Source of the DNA: Hyaloperonospora brassicae
Lineage: Eukaryota > Oomycota > Peronosporomycetes > Peronosporales > Peronosporaceae
Assembly: GCA_947650285.1 (NCBI GenBank)
Contig: CANTFL010000568.1
Location: 62,001 to 126,000 of the forward strand
Direction: 5' to 3'
DNA length: 64,000 nt
Shown here: positions 20,998 through 33,572 of the stretch, piece by piece
Layout of the letters: each line of letters opens with the position of its first letter
Numbering within the stretch: the stretch's first letter is position 1
The notes under the pieces: model-generated
What the model was told of the DNA's origin: nothing
Databases searched by the model: none
What the model saw: only the letters and a program-made list of their open reading frames with translations
Made by a program: the position numbers and the translations under genes

Positions 20998-22201
20998 ATG
21001 AGTTGGTAAGAACCTAACGCTTCCTCATTTCATCTCATACTCTAGCCTTAAACTATTCAACTGTATGTAAAGATTGAGATCTTCCAGCGCCCCGATGAAA
21101 CATTCCATATGTTTACGGCGTAAGTCTAGCGATCCATCTCGGAGCTGTTCTTCGCCATTATCGCCGCGACATTGAAGCGATACAAATAATCTAACGACGT
21201 TGTTTTCGATCGCTTCTTCGCATGGTGATATTGCCAAAAATCATATATACCATTTCCCCCATTTTGCACAAGCCAAATGTCGAAAAGGTTCTTGAACGGG
21301 CGACGAATAATCGGCTTAGCTGTCTGTACCGGTTCGTCACATGATCCGTGAGGAATTTTTTATATACTAGACACTTCTCCATATCTGAGGGATGATCCCG
21401 TAGGAATACAGACTTGACCTTGCCAGTCCATCCCCTGGCTCAGTCTTCATCGTGGTCCTTCCCGTTGAATTTCTCAATATCCGCGATAGAAGACTTCCGA
21501 AGTTGCGGGGCGCTAAACCTATCCCTTCACAGCGTTTCAGTAGCAGCTACAGGTGGTAGTATTGAGTCGTCTTGCCCTGATATGTCGGAGTCTTCTCCGT
21601 CCAGGTAGTAGACATACAATTTGCCATGATGCGATCCGAACGATTTCACCTCGATATCAGAAATCTATAGCTCCAGCTTTCTCGCACATTTTTACTGTCT
21701 GACTTCAGTAGACTGTCTGGCGGGCTTGACCATGGTGCTATTGTTGAAAACATTCCATGGTAGCGTCAAAATATGGATGTTGTGGTCCTGGAACATTTGG
21801 GCTTGCGTCCCCTCTAGCGCACACAGCTACCGAGCGCAGATCGTTCTTTATTTCCTCTATACGATTTCGCAGATGAATTGCCACACTTGGGCCCAGCAAC
21901 ATCTGATCAATATCGATCAATTTATCTGATTCTATCTCTGATTCAGATGATGCGTACTGCGATAATTCAGTGTGATATCTTCTTGGGCATCTGCAATAGC
22001 CGAAACTGTTTGATATTCATGCAAAGAATCTCCTGTCAACGAGATCAGCACTTCATACAACGGTCGGCAGCTCTGAATACCGGCTTTGTTAAAATTTTAG
22101 TAGTTTTTGTAATATTGAACACTACATCGACCAATTTAGCCTTCTGTAGTAGCTGCTTGATCCCTTTCGATCCCTCCAGAAGGCTAGCAGCGTTGTCTTA
22201 A
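20998..22201 (-). pseudogene. Gag remnant of a third Ty3/gypsy family
   Basis: On the minus strand, pieces in shifting phases read as the capsid region seen in oomycete Ty3/gypsy Gag: a segment with DYLYRFNVAAI (about 21180), RDGSLDLRRKHMECFIGAL then EDLNLYIQLNSLRL (21025-21237). Further upstream is the acidic, linker-like PNVPGPQHPYFDATMECFQQ (21738-21920). No zinc knuckle was found. It may belong to the same family as the plus-strand pol at 23942-28150; their opposite orientation shows rearrangement. Downstream, 20700-20997 has only a short basic frame. Confidence 0.5.
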
Positions 22202-22809
22202 GTGAAAACTGGGCCTTGGAGCGTTCCGATCAAACTTGGGCTTAAGTACTTGGCGTACTGGGTTAATTGACCGCAACTATTTAATTGTCTTCCTATAATA
22301 CTAATTATTCATATGCTACAGCTACCTATATATCATATTCACCTATTCTTAATTAACCTATTTGGCTTCTCAACGTTTTTTTCGCGGATTATTTCTTTTG
22401 AGCCAGTTCTAAATTGTATTTCTTCACTCTTTTTGACTTCTTCTTGTTCCTTTTTGAAATCGCAAAAATGACCAATCAGCATTATTCTCAAATTTAGCCG
22501 AAGGGTTTAAACCCTGAAAATAGCGCTGTGCAGCACGATTCGCGGTGGTCCCCGAAGGTACCTCAGGAGAAAAGTGGATTTTCTTCCAGATCAAATAGTT
22601 GCTCTATCTCTTTTTTTTCTCTTTAACCAAGATTTTCATTACTATTTGATGGTCTGGAGATCTTGTATCTTTATGCATCTGCGACGACTTCTCTTTTATA
22701 GACGTTTCTATATCCAGGTAAGGTCTTGTTCTTAACATCTTCTTAAAGAGACTCACGGTGACCTCCTGAGTCACCAGAAGATCTGAGAACGCGCACCATT
22801 TTGGTGGAT
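22202..22809. other. AT-rich stretch without recognisable features
   Basis: No gene, repeat or RNA gene is recognised here. Confidence 0.4.
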
Positions 22810-23520
22810 TGGAGATCAGTGCGTTTGACGAGTCGATAACAACTCTTCACTGGAGCCCAACTGACCTACTAACGGAGAGGGTACTCTGTTGTTGTGCTGT
22901 AAATTTCTCTCACCTTCTGTACCCGTCGGTAGGACGGGTTGCACCCTTCCAGGTGGACTCTAGTCAATGCCGGACTTGACCGTGGTTAAGATTGAGGCTA
23001 TATCGTGGAAACCTTCACGCGATTGCTGAAGTGGTTACTTGAAGAGTGCTTGATAAGGTTCACCCTGATTTCTACGAGATACCCTTGTCCAATACGCTGG
23101 TACTTGATTCGAGAGATTTATAACCACTTGAGCCGTCTCGCGGTCTTGTACCCCTGCCTTTACTCGTTTTCTGCATGCAATCGCAGTTGGTGTTCTTGGT
23201 TGAGAGTCCTCGTTTCCTAGCCAAACAATCCAGGGATATCATTTGATTTAGGTATACAACGTTTCTTTACGTCGGGTGGACAGTAATCCATCGCGTAGGA
23301 GACGACGACACGTTTATTTATAAGGAAATTGAACCCTGTTTGATGTTAAGCAGTCAAACCCAAAAACTAACAACTCAACAGACCTATCTGTATCACGAAC
23401 TTACGGGGGCACACGTCCATCCTGTCAGAAGATCGTACACTTGTACGTGCTCCACATCAACCTCCTGAGAAGATCGTCCCCTTGTACCTATTTTGACAGC
23501 TTAACAAAGGCCCTATCTTA
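22810..23520. repeat. Dispersed 0.7-kb repeat, copy 1
   Basis: About 710 bp match 39084-39795 at more than 95% by eye, in the same orientation. Diverged partial relatives lie at about 37590-37760 and 41608-41760. Neither copy has an open gene, and the flanks differ. The left edge beginning TGGAGATC or TGTAGCGATC would suit an LTR start, and solo LTRs are the likeliest explanation, but no matching internal region is in this window. Confidence 0.75.
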
Positions 23521-23941
23521 AAACTAGGCGTGGCCCATACCTGACTTGTAGGAAGCGGATCTAAGGCTGGCGATCTCTGGTCAAAGTCGTGATTTCTAGT
23601 CGATCTCGTGAAGCTCAATAGATCTGCGATTTCGGGTGATTATGTAAATACCGGATGACTTAGCCATCTCTGAACAAATGCGCGATGGCTGGTTGAGATC
23701 GCGATTTATGATGAGATTCGTATTTATATTACGTAACCATTTCAGAATCATTACACATACGGCCCTTGTCATCAACAATCTCATGAACTGGTATATTTAA
23801 GTACCTAACGTAAGCCACTCGCCCCACTTCGTATACTCCAATCAGAGACTTTATCGGACTTGTCTGACGCTGGCGATCTATAGACTCCTTAGCTGAATTT
23901 AACTGTAAAATCTCGGCATTGCTTTATCCCAGATCCGTAAA
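23521..23941. other. Unassigned sequence
   Basis: No gene or repeat is recognised between the dispersed repeat and the pol remnant. Confidence 0.35.
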
Positions 23942-26900
23942 ATGGACATTTCCGCCATAAACCAGACGTTATCAAGATTGAATTTCTTTAAGTGCAACCT
24001 TGGTCGAATTCGACCAGCTCAAGGAGCGGGTACGGCTATATTCGGTGGATATGCGAATGAAGATACAACACCTCCCACCCTTTTGTGCTATCATGAAGGA
24101 AGTGAATTGTTCGCGGAAAATGTGGATTAACCTCTAGCCGTGCTACTGGAGGTGGCAAAATTTAAGTTGATGAAGATAAATATCGACAACGTTCAAGTTG
24201 GAGATATGGGCATTAACTGAAGATCAAGATAGGTTGCGACATTTATTATGGAAAGACCGTCATTGTTTAATTGGAAAAGGCAGTGCTTTGCCCCCAGCAG
24301 CACGAGGAATTGTATGAGGTTTCTATGTCGGTGGGGCTTACTTGATCGCACAGCGTGTACGGCCGGTTGCACCAAAATTTCAGGAGAAGTTAGAAGACCT
24401 TATCACGATACTATTGTAGGTCAAGATTATCCGACCCTGAAACCGCCTGGGCGTCTTTAACAGTCGTGCACATCAATGAAAAAGGAGAGGACATCAGGCT
24501 ATGCATCGATTATAGATGGGTGAATCAGCTTACACGGCTGAAGATTTACCCCATGCCGCTTATCAGTGAGCTGCTGCAAGATATGGACAAAGAAATGTGG
24601 TTTGCTCTCTAGATATGGCTAGTGGGTTTTGGGTTTTGGGAATGGCTGAACGGGTAAGGATGATATCCGCGTTCATTAATACGTCAGGTCTATTTAAGTC
24701 GTTGAGGATTTCGTTTGGATGAAAGAACGCCCCACGGATTAACCAGCGATTGATTTACAATGCTTTATATGGATACCTCAAAAATGGAGATAATACGAAT
24801 TCGACCTCAACGGATATACTCAAGTTACCCGACGTGTTTTTGAAAGGGTACCCGAGATAAACTAATCACCTTCCGTACTGTGCATTCTAACTTACATCGA
24901 CAACATGCTGATCCCAGCATTAACTTGGATATCTCTGGACGACAAGGTGGAACGATTTCTAGCAGTGTGCGATCGACGAAATCGATCGATTCAGTTTGGC
25001 AGAATGTTTCTGGAGACGGCAAAAGTCGACTGCTTAGGACAACAGATGTAGTTGGCTGGGTTGAAAGCTCACTTTAAATGTCTGGGGTGGCTGGCAATAT
25101 TACTTCCTTTACATAGTTGCGTTCTATGCAGTTATTCTGCGGCAGTCTTAATCACTACAGCAAATTTATTGAAGACTCTACGATCTACGCACCAGTGCTG
25201 TACAAGTTAACGGAGACCGAGCTCTTTGAGAAAATCCAGATGAATGCTAAAGTCGCAACTATCCCGAAAAATATTTTATGAGAAGATATTGAACAAGCCA
25301 CGGATAAAGAGAGTATTTGTGATCCGAGCGAAAATAAACGGCGGGAGATAGAAGCAATTGCATTCACAATGTTTAAGTCCACGATCACTTCTACCCCGAT
25401 CCTCAAGCAATTCGACCCGGATCGAACCTCGCTGATCGTAGTGTTCGCAAGCAAGTGGGCGGTCTTAGCATCGCTGTTGCAACAATACGATGGTACATAA
25501 TGACCGGTTGCGTCTGAAGCCTCTCACTCTAGCCAATCATATAAATTACGATACTATAAAGAAAGAGGTGTTAGCACTACTGAGACTTTTAAATGTGTGC
25601 AATGTTTTGCTGGTATCTCGAGAAATCAAGCTCTGACTCAATATTTGACTCTGGCTTGTGTAGTTCATTCCCCTAGTATAATGGGGGGCTGGGAAGACGG
25701 GTCGCGATGCTGTCGAATTACACATTGGAAGTCAGAAGATGCGAGAAATGGGAAGATGCGAGGGGAAGGTGGAATTCCAGGTACCCTCGCGTCCAGCATA
25801 ACCCCTCGAGCCGAGGTAGACGAGATGCTGATCGCCATCGCTCCATAAGGCAGCTGAGGCAGACTATAACGATTTCACCACCTACAATGGAAACAGTCGA
25901 GAACCTCCTGGTGGTCAATTTAGACTGATCCGCTCGGATCGAACGGAAGCGTGGGGCCTATAGCGACATGTTTTGGAAGCTCCCGGAATGAACAATTGTG
26001 TCCGCCGCTTCAGAGTACGCGATGGTTCTAATCGGTTATAGAAGCCGAATATCGTGGTCTGTTGCTAGAGTTTTATATGCTGGATAAGCGGACTGGGTGA
26101 AATTTATCACATGTGGCTACTTCGACTTGATGGTCCGTCATATGCGGCAAGAGATCGATTTAAAAGCCTTAGGGCTACAGTTGATACGACAAATGGCAAT
26201 AATAAAATCTCACTCGTGACCGGAGCACGAGATTTTACACATAAAGTGGGAATGGAATCAAGGTGTAGATCGCCTAGCGAGCACATCCGTGCAAAAGGAT
26301 TGAGGTACGATCGTTATCTCGGATCCAGAGTTACAAGACTTTATATTATTGAATAAGTAAGATAAGACGATCGTGCCAGAAACGACAGACCGAGCGGTGA
26401 AAATGAATGCGATCACTAAACAGCGTTGCGACGAAGCAGGTGGCCTGCAGTGATTCGCAAAGAAGTCGTACAACAGATGCGGATCGGGCGGATTGAGCAG
26501 GCACAAGAATAGTAAGGCTGGGTCGCCAGCGTAAAAGAGTACCTGATGTGTGATGCGATTCAGTTGAGCGTCGAAACACGAAAACATATAATAGACTAGC
26601 CTCAGACAATAAAGTGGACGAACAAGGATTGAAATCCTTCTGCTCCAGATATCTCGGATCATCTACAGATCGCGCGGATATTACCCATCTATTGTTACCT
26701 TAATCGTTGCAGCAAACCTTTATACATCATTACTATTTAAGTGTTGTAGGTGGCTACTAAGGAATTTGAAGGAATTATCATCGGATTCGTTTAATTTCCA
26801 CTACAGAGTTCTGTATTGAAGCGTACAACGGTATGTAGGCGAATGTGCGGATTGTAAGAATGGAAAGGGGATGAATTCGATCCCGGAGTAATCAACATCC

Positions 26901-28150
26901 AATATGCAAGCCACATATCCATTTAATATGATCGCAATGGGTCATTAAACATCTCTGCCACGGTCATTCAAAGGGATTACGGACTTACTGTTATGGGTCT
27001 ACCTATTCCCGGGCTATGTGATTTCGAGAGTAAGTTCGTCAAGATCTGCGCGTACGACCATAAAAGGTTACGAGGAATGCGAGTTCCGATGTTTGGGGCG
27101 AGTGAAATGATGCGTCATGATTGGGAGCCTGAATTCATGCAGATTTATTCTGATCATTTAATAATTCCGCTGGCAAAAGCAACGTGCATATATGTCCTAC
27201 AGCCCTTAAGCGAATGGCACAGCATAGCGCATGGTGAAGACGCTGAATGACATCATAAAGATGTATGGCGCAGACGTAGATGAAAAAGGTTTAGATTAGG
27301 ATGCACTAAAATTCGGACGGTTGCAATTAAATGGGCACAAGATAGTGTACGCAGAGATCTTTTGTTTTGACTGATACACGGTTGGCATCCGAGATCGACA
27401 TTATAGGCAAGCTTACCTCTAGGACGTACCAAGATATGCGATTAATGACAAAGATAATGGTGATATAACGCTCAAGGTCAGTACCAGAGAGAAAGAGCGG
27501 CGGTGAACGAGCGTCTTAAGATTCGAGATCCGAAATCGAGCAGATCGACTAAATGCAGATAACGCAGATAACAATCCACAAACATAGAGTGTGGGACGCA
27601 TCTATGGCTCTTTTTGTATCCAGTCATCGCCGAGAATGCTGTAAGCTCGCACAAATGTGGCTTGACCGCTTTATGTGGCTGAGCTATGCTGAGACTTTGC
27701 AGTCTGTTTAAAGATGACAGGAACGCCACCTATATTGTTTCCCTTCGTAAAATATTCTAAGTTGAAAAGAGTGGTGAAGTTTTCGGACCGGCCGGATAGT
27801 GGGTTAGTGATTTAAAGTGAAGATCGCGCTACTTGCGATGGTTTGCCCCTACTAGACGATAAATGGGAGAGCGATTTAAATGCAGACGCGTATATATAGA
27901 AGAAAATCTTAAAGGTTTGATCAGGAAGCAGGACCCGGTATAGCGTACATAAGAATTACATGGTGTGTTGAATGGAACACATGAATTCGACCTGAATAAA
28001 TATATTCTATCTAAATAGTGGTCACATGCTGCAAACGTTTGATCGGGATCGTGTGAGCCAAATTGGTTTCGATATGATGCAATCTTACAAGCAGGAGACT
28101 GACAGCTAACGAAGGTGGGTGGCGGAAAGCGATTGTTATACAATCAAGCT
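23942..28150 (+). pseudogene. Decayed pol of a third Ty3/gypsy family
   Basis: An ordered but frame-scrambled pol. Protease/linker lies at 24085-24140 (GSELFAENVD). The RT lead reads DRLRHLLWKDRHCLIGKG (24229-24285) and RT itself EDIRLCIDYRWVNQLTRLK then YPMPLISELLQDMDK (24485-24590). RNase H follows with EAEYRGLLLEF (26041) and EWNQGVDRLASTSVQKD (26250-26300). The integrase zinc region is YVGECADCKNGKG (26835), and the core is SLPRSFKGITDLLLWVYLFPGYV (26955-27025) and GASEMMRHDWEPEFM (27095-27140). Stops occur every few dozen codons, so this is an old insertion. No LTRs were identified. Confidence 0.75.
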
Positions 28151-28706
28151 GTATGAGGTGCTGATGGTACTTTATGTAACATGAGTGGAGACCGTACATG
28201 TGAAGAGTCGAAAGCAGCTAGATATCGACATAAAATAACGAGGCTAATTTTTTCGAATAAAGCATGAAAAGAGATTGATGAATATAATTTTTAATATAAA
28301 ATTTTACAAATTAAGTTGTCTTTCATGCAAAAAGGAACTTGCTGGATAGCCGTGGGATCGACGATCCGGGGCGGTTCACAAGTAAAGAAAAAACTGGGAT
28401 CTCCACGGCTGATCAGACCATATCTAGAATAGAGTGGTCGCCAAATCGGGGATGTTCCAATCTTTGCAGTAATCCTTAGTTACCACGGTGAAATCTTCAT
28501 TAACGCTGGGAGGAGCAGGAAGAAGGGACCCAGAAAGATGTCCAGATTGCAGAAGCCCGTGATCATGCCCTCGAGTATAAACCGAAGAATTGTCCTTTAC
28601 CGAAAACCTGATCGCGATCGCCTCTGTTTCCTCTGCTTGAAAAATGCGGCAAGACGAGAATCACCAAGTCGCTGTTTGTGGAAGATTAAGATCACATGGG
28701 TTGACT
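28151..28706. other. Unassigned sequence
   Basis: AT-rich, with no gene recognised. A short inverted repeat of CCGTGGGATC and GATCTCCACGG (28352-28410) is present but of unclear meaning. Confidence 0.3.
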
Positions 28707-29201
28707 CTAATAGGGATTAACAGCTCCGACTTTTGTACTCTTGATACAGAGCAACGAGCTGGTTAAACCACCGTAGACGACGGGAGCAGGTAGACGAGAT
28801 CTGCGAAAAAAATACTTCCCTAAACTTCTGCAGTGTACAACGCCTCGATCCGAGCCATCAACACCAACCAAGAAGCTTAAGCAGCTACGACAGGCAGATT
28901 TTTCACTTACCTTCAACACTGTAAATCGATACTGGTTCGGCTTAACGAAGTGTCGAAAGAGGGAGTCGACTCTCAACTTGGAAACGCTGGTCCAGATCAC
29001 CCTCCGTGTTGACCAAGGAGCGACTTATTACGGAGATCAAGTCACGCTTTCTCTGTACCCGGGGCTCATTCAGCCCGATCGATAATGACACACGACAGAT
29101 CCCTGTAGACTACGGATAAGATAGGGCTGTTACTGAATCTGATCGATCCGTCAAATTGCCTAAAGGCTTGCCGAATCGAGCGACGCGGGATATATTTGAC
29201 T

Positions 29202-29970
29202 CTACCCATCCACCGAAGATAGCTGACACTGAGTCATCGCACCAACGACTCTGAGAGTCCATGATGATCGAGGCGGAGGATGGTCTGGTTGGACGATGAG
29301 ATCGGGAACTGAATGAATTGTGACAAGAAGAAGATCGCTGTCCAGATAACGCTGCAAGTGTTGCATCTTCATCCTCGGTGTTTTCTTCGTCCTCAGAGGC
29401 TGGCGGGGCTGAACGGTGTAGTCTTGACTCGCCCGACTTGCGGAATGACGGAGCGGCTGTAGGATCATGACGGACCTTGGGATCGTGCGATTTCCCAGAT
29501 TAATTAACCGGGTTGGATTGGGGGTGGAGATTGAGGACCAGGTGACTCTCTTGGGGACGATATGTACGTATAAATCTACGGGGCCACGCGAACGCTCTAG
29601 GATCGGCAACGCGGTTACAAAAGTGTTAGGATGATAGGCGGACCTGGCCCTGTCATACATCGACGTCACTGAAGACGAGATTGCTATGAGAAATCCAGTT
29701 ACCAGCGACGCCATTCGATCACGCAATGTAAGATGGTCCTGAATAGTGCGGTCTCGTTCGGCAGTCATATGGGTCATCTCGACACACAGCCGATTGAGAA
29801 CGGAGTCGTAATTTAGCAGAACGCTGCAAAACCCTTTTAGCTCCGAAGATTGGACAGCAACATTCGCCCGCGTTTGACACAATTCAGCTTGAAGCTCTTC
29901 ACTGTCGGCAACGCTGCGACGAAGCTTTTTTGATAATGGAGATACGCTTTCTTGTATCGGGACTTTTTGT
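29202..29970 (-). pseudogene. Coiled-coil protein remnant, 226-residue open frame
   Basis: From about 29970 down, the minus strand reads a heptad-rich helix (SVADSEELQAELCQTRANV, then SSELKGFCSVLL and LNRLCVEMTHMTAERDR). The ORF is open from 29882 to 29202. A polar P/S/R-rich region follows, ending before VVGAMTQCQLSSVDG. Its layout is similar to the remnant at 1700-2290 (same strand, LxAxL-rich helix), and in style to the antisense coiled coils of the LTR elements, though no close sequence match is evident. Function unknown; it may be a decayed accessory ORF of the neighbouring old retroelement. Confidence 0.35.
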
Positions 29971-30619
29971 TCTATACTCGTTCAAGACTATTCGAAATTA
30001 CCTCACGGTAGGCTACCAAGCGACCCCAGCTTTATCCATTTATTTGCGAGCTCCAGCGATCTAGCGGTCAGAACTCCCTTGCGCAACGTGACTCGCTCGG
30101 ATAGCTTTAAGAAGCAATTTCTTCAGGTGCTCGATGTCGAAGGTCTGATCTTCGAGGCAGGCCCAGAGGTTGGCCAGCTCTACCTGAACCGTTTAGGATC
30201 GCTAGGATTCTTCCTTACACCGCGCGCGCAGGCAAACGAACTTGCCTTGGGTAACCTGGACATGTAGTGGTGTGTAGAGCTTAAATAAGCATCTATTTAA
30301 AACACGGGAGCGGGCGGTCCGCCGAGCCAACGCGGCTTTCATCCTTATGTAGCGCTCCATGATTTTCTGCTGCTAATCAAATTGAAGACAAAGCGAATCG
30401 ATTTTTTTCCAACTATGCGCCGTCGACCTTAGACGACAACTCCTGGTGGACACTTTAAATCGGGACTGGCTTGCAGTAACGGTAACGCGGGACGTCGATG
30501 TCAGTCACGGGATAATCAGAACTGATATCGTTGAAAAAACCTCGGTAGCAATCAGAGAAGAGGTTTATCGATCTTAACAGACCGGGTTGCCAATGAGGTG
30601 GCTGTCGGGCGATCAATCT

Positions 30620-31020
30620 CGCCCACCACCATTGTAGGCGTTTCCAAGTCAGCGGGGATGGAGATGACTGAGACATCGACACCCGCAGTTCATATTCTGA
30701 ATTCAAGTTGAGGCCAGCCGATCTCGTGTTGGTTAGGATTTTAAGAGGTGTGGTCAGCCATTGTAAAGTTCTAAAGACGTCTGATAATGTGTACCACCGA
30801 GTTCTCAAAGAGGCACAAATAGATCGACGCCGTTTGTCTCTTAAAGAGGCAGGGGTCGATTTTGACGGGGTGAGAACTAGTTACCAACGCTTGATTGAGC
30901 TTAAGGGCGTACAGATCACTGCATCGCTTGAGTCCGAAAAGAGCTTTAATCACAGGATACAAGTAGGGATGATTGGCTCACGATAGTGTATCCAAACGTC
31001 CCAGATCGCAAGATCCTTGG
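30620..31020 (-). pseudogene. Ty1/copia reverse transcriptase fragment
   Basis: The minus-strand frame 30962-30771 includes VIKALFGLKRCSDLYALKLN and IDPCLFKRQTASIYLCLFEN. These line up with the copia RT stretch that normally reads KALYGLKQ, then DPCLY, then LYVDD. The YVDD catalytic box is lost (FENS). No integrase or LTR of this family is seen nearby. It is a short dead scrap. Confidence 0.5.
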
Positions 31021-31207
31021 TAGCTAGAATGATAAATGTGAAAACACTATAATGATTACCCAATACAAGACGTATCTATCAATTTGGACAGAGACTGCGA
31101 ATAACTCGATCTCATCCGTGATCTCACTTTACTCGATCTACCGGCTTAAATTAAGATGGTGATTCACCCGGTTTCAACTGGGATCTTCATATCGTCGAGG
31201 ATTTATA

Positions 31208-31698
31208 GTAAAATGGAGCTACACAGCGCCATAATGAATAGAAAGACTTAGCCTTTTACGAGCAACGTAGTCCACAGAACTGGACTTAAAGAGTCAAAAC
31301 AATCGAGCGGCTTACGGTCCTTGTGCCAGGGGACCAACGATTTAAGATAATCACAGCACGGAGTGCTCAAGAGTAGCAACCTTTACAAGCGTTGCTAGAC
31401 TCTTTACGATCAAAGACGCCTCGGGAGGCAAGCGTCCTATATTAATAAAAGGGGAACTGAACTTTTTTTCGTTTATCTGAAAGAACACCTTAAAAACGTA
31501 CTTAATCTAGACACTTATGCTCTAGTTCATACCGCTAAAAGGATATCGTAATTCGGTGGCTGACACGCGTCAGCCTTCGACAACTGATATGGTGTTCAAT
31601 CATCACCTTCCATGGAACTCCATCCCTTATGTAAATCACACATGTTATGTGACCCACACATTTTGTGTAAGTCACACATGTGGTGTAACTCCGTTGCA
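31208..31698 (-). repeat. 3' LTR of element D
   Basis: It begins (minus strand) TGCAACGGAGTTACA and has a run of ACACATGT/ACACA palindromes (31640-31690). It is almost identical to the E LTR over its first 400 bp but much less similar in its last 120 bp. The left boundary is approximate. Confidence 0.8.
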
Positions 31699-31803
31699 CG
31701 CCCCCCTACCAGACTGACGTTACCACGAAACGTCATTCGACTAATTTCTACATAAGGGTAAGTATGTGTGTTTGAACATCACGGTTGCCAAAACGACAAA
31801 CAT

Positions 31804-32868
31804 ATGGCATTGCCACCACTCGAATTTCGGAATCTTTCCTCCCACTTCGACTTCGATAAGGATATGGACTATGGTAGCGACTATAAAGTCCATGGATAAA
31901 AGTGAAATTTTATTTCTTACCTGTGCGTGAGGTATAAGCTCATTCAGGACCCAATTCGCTCGGTATACGTGATGAAATTACCGCGCCCGAGGCGCAGCAT
32001 CATTCAGTGGATGCAGGTGAACGCATTATTACCAAACGCTCGACGAGAAACAAGAATTTATAATTTAGCGAGAGGCGAGTGCTCTTTGTCGCGCTTATAC
32101 CAGAGGGTCATTCAAAACCGAAGCGGTTATGTATTTTATACACCTGACATGGAGCAACGTCTTCGTCGAACGGAAGGCCGTGGCCTTTTAACATGGCCCA
32201 TTGGCAAAGAGGCTACGTCGCCTAAATACATCGTCTTCAGTCCGATTATACAGAGGAGTACCTCGAATCATTCATGAACACACAACGTCATTATCAAGCA
32301 CAACTTGAGAGCTTAGCTCGTGGTGTTTTGGTTCAACCGTTTAGGTCATTTGTATCTTGTCATTCGCCGGTGAGTTGCCTAATGAGGAGGACAACCAGTT
32401 CATATGATGGGTGCACCGATAGCGGCCTCTTACCAGTATGACAGCTCTGAGAGCAAGTGCCAACGTGGTCGATGTTCATCTAAAACGAAATCTTCGATAC
32501 AATTACGCCAAGCTCAAGTTCTGATGCCAGTTGCGTTATCGGACACTCTATGCTTCAGATACCCCAGTAGCCGCGAGTTTCGACTCTGTGGTATGAAGGA
32601 ACCTGCTAATTTTCTACCACTATTGGTGAAGAGCGACCCCGGGCGCATGGTGACCCTTGCCCACGATGTGTAAAAACATTTACGGCGTAGGGACAAATCT
32701 GCCGAAGGGGTATCAAATACTCCCATTAGTTCTACAGCTCAGGGTACCCTCGCCACTTCACCAGATACATATATTGGCCATGACGACGACGTCGGTTCAG
32801 GAGTTTCTACACGTAAACTTGGTGGTTCTTTAGCTCTTCGAGCGGCGTCGGTGGTGGCCAATGTACCA
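31804..32868 (+). pseudogene. Antisense frame of element D, decayed
   Basis: ATG 31804 begins with ALPPLEFRNLSSHFDFDKDM and YGSD, matching the F and C antisense starts; a TAA follows after about 30 codons. Downstream conserved parts appear in other phases: VIQNRSGYVFYTPDMEQRL, RRTEGRGLLTWPIGKEATS (31927-32277) and the GxSxRKLGGSLALRAASVVA-like segment (about 32800-32868). Here the codon that is a stop in F is TAT (tyrosine), so the F stop is private. The coiled-coil tail is lost at the deletion junction. Confidence 0.75.
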
Positions 32869-32869
32869 A

Positions 32870-33572
32870 AATTGAAACATATATCGACGGAATATCGATG
32901 TAGCCTCGCACGTAATCGAGCCGACAACTTTATGTCTGAGTCCTTAAACTCCTCGCTCCCTAGAGCACGTACCAGAGCTACACAATATTCATTCTTGGAA
33001 TATGCCGTGCGGATTAGGTCAGTGACCGACGACGACAGAGTCGTAATATGAGCAAGCTCATAGTCAGGCCTGCGTGACAACGCATCAGCCAAAGCATTCT
33101 GCTTGCCCGGCTTATGCTTGACCTCGAAGTCGTACTCGGCAAAGAAGGAAAGCCAACGATCCATTATTTGAGAGAGGTAATGCGACTGGGTCTCAGTGTG
33201 TAGTGACGCATGATCTATGTCGATCACAAACGGCTTAGAGCCAAAAAGATGAACGCCGAACATGACGAGAGCACACTTCATGGCAAGTTGCTTCTTGTCA
33301 TGAACAGGATAGTTCTTTTCTACAGCCTTCAGCTGCTGAAACTCAAACGGAATGGCGCGTTCGGGTCCATCAGAATTTGTCTGTAACAGAGCGATAACTC
33401 CGGCAAAGTCATATGCTTCACAGACGACACTGAAAGATCGATCAGGATCAGGCAAAGCCAAGATTGGCGCACAAAGGATAATTTCCTTTACTGCCAGAAA
33501 ATCATAATGCTCGGTGCTAGTCCAGCGCCACGGAACATCTTTTTTAAGGGGATTGAAAAATGGCCGAGCCAT
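32870..33572 (-). pseudogene. RNase H region of element D
   Basis: Part of a 277-residue open frame (33572-32739). Its first 230 residues are RNase H and the following linker. They are nearly identical to C (five differences, for example LPDPDRSF for LPYPDRSF), although the rest of D has decayed strongly. The remaining 47 residues are read through the junction on the reverse side of the antisense frame and have no relation to integrase. The same RNase H active-site losses as in C are present. Confidence 0.8.
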
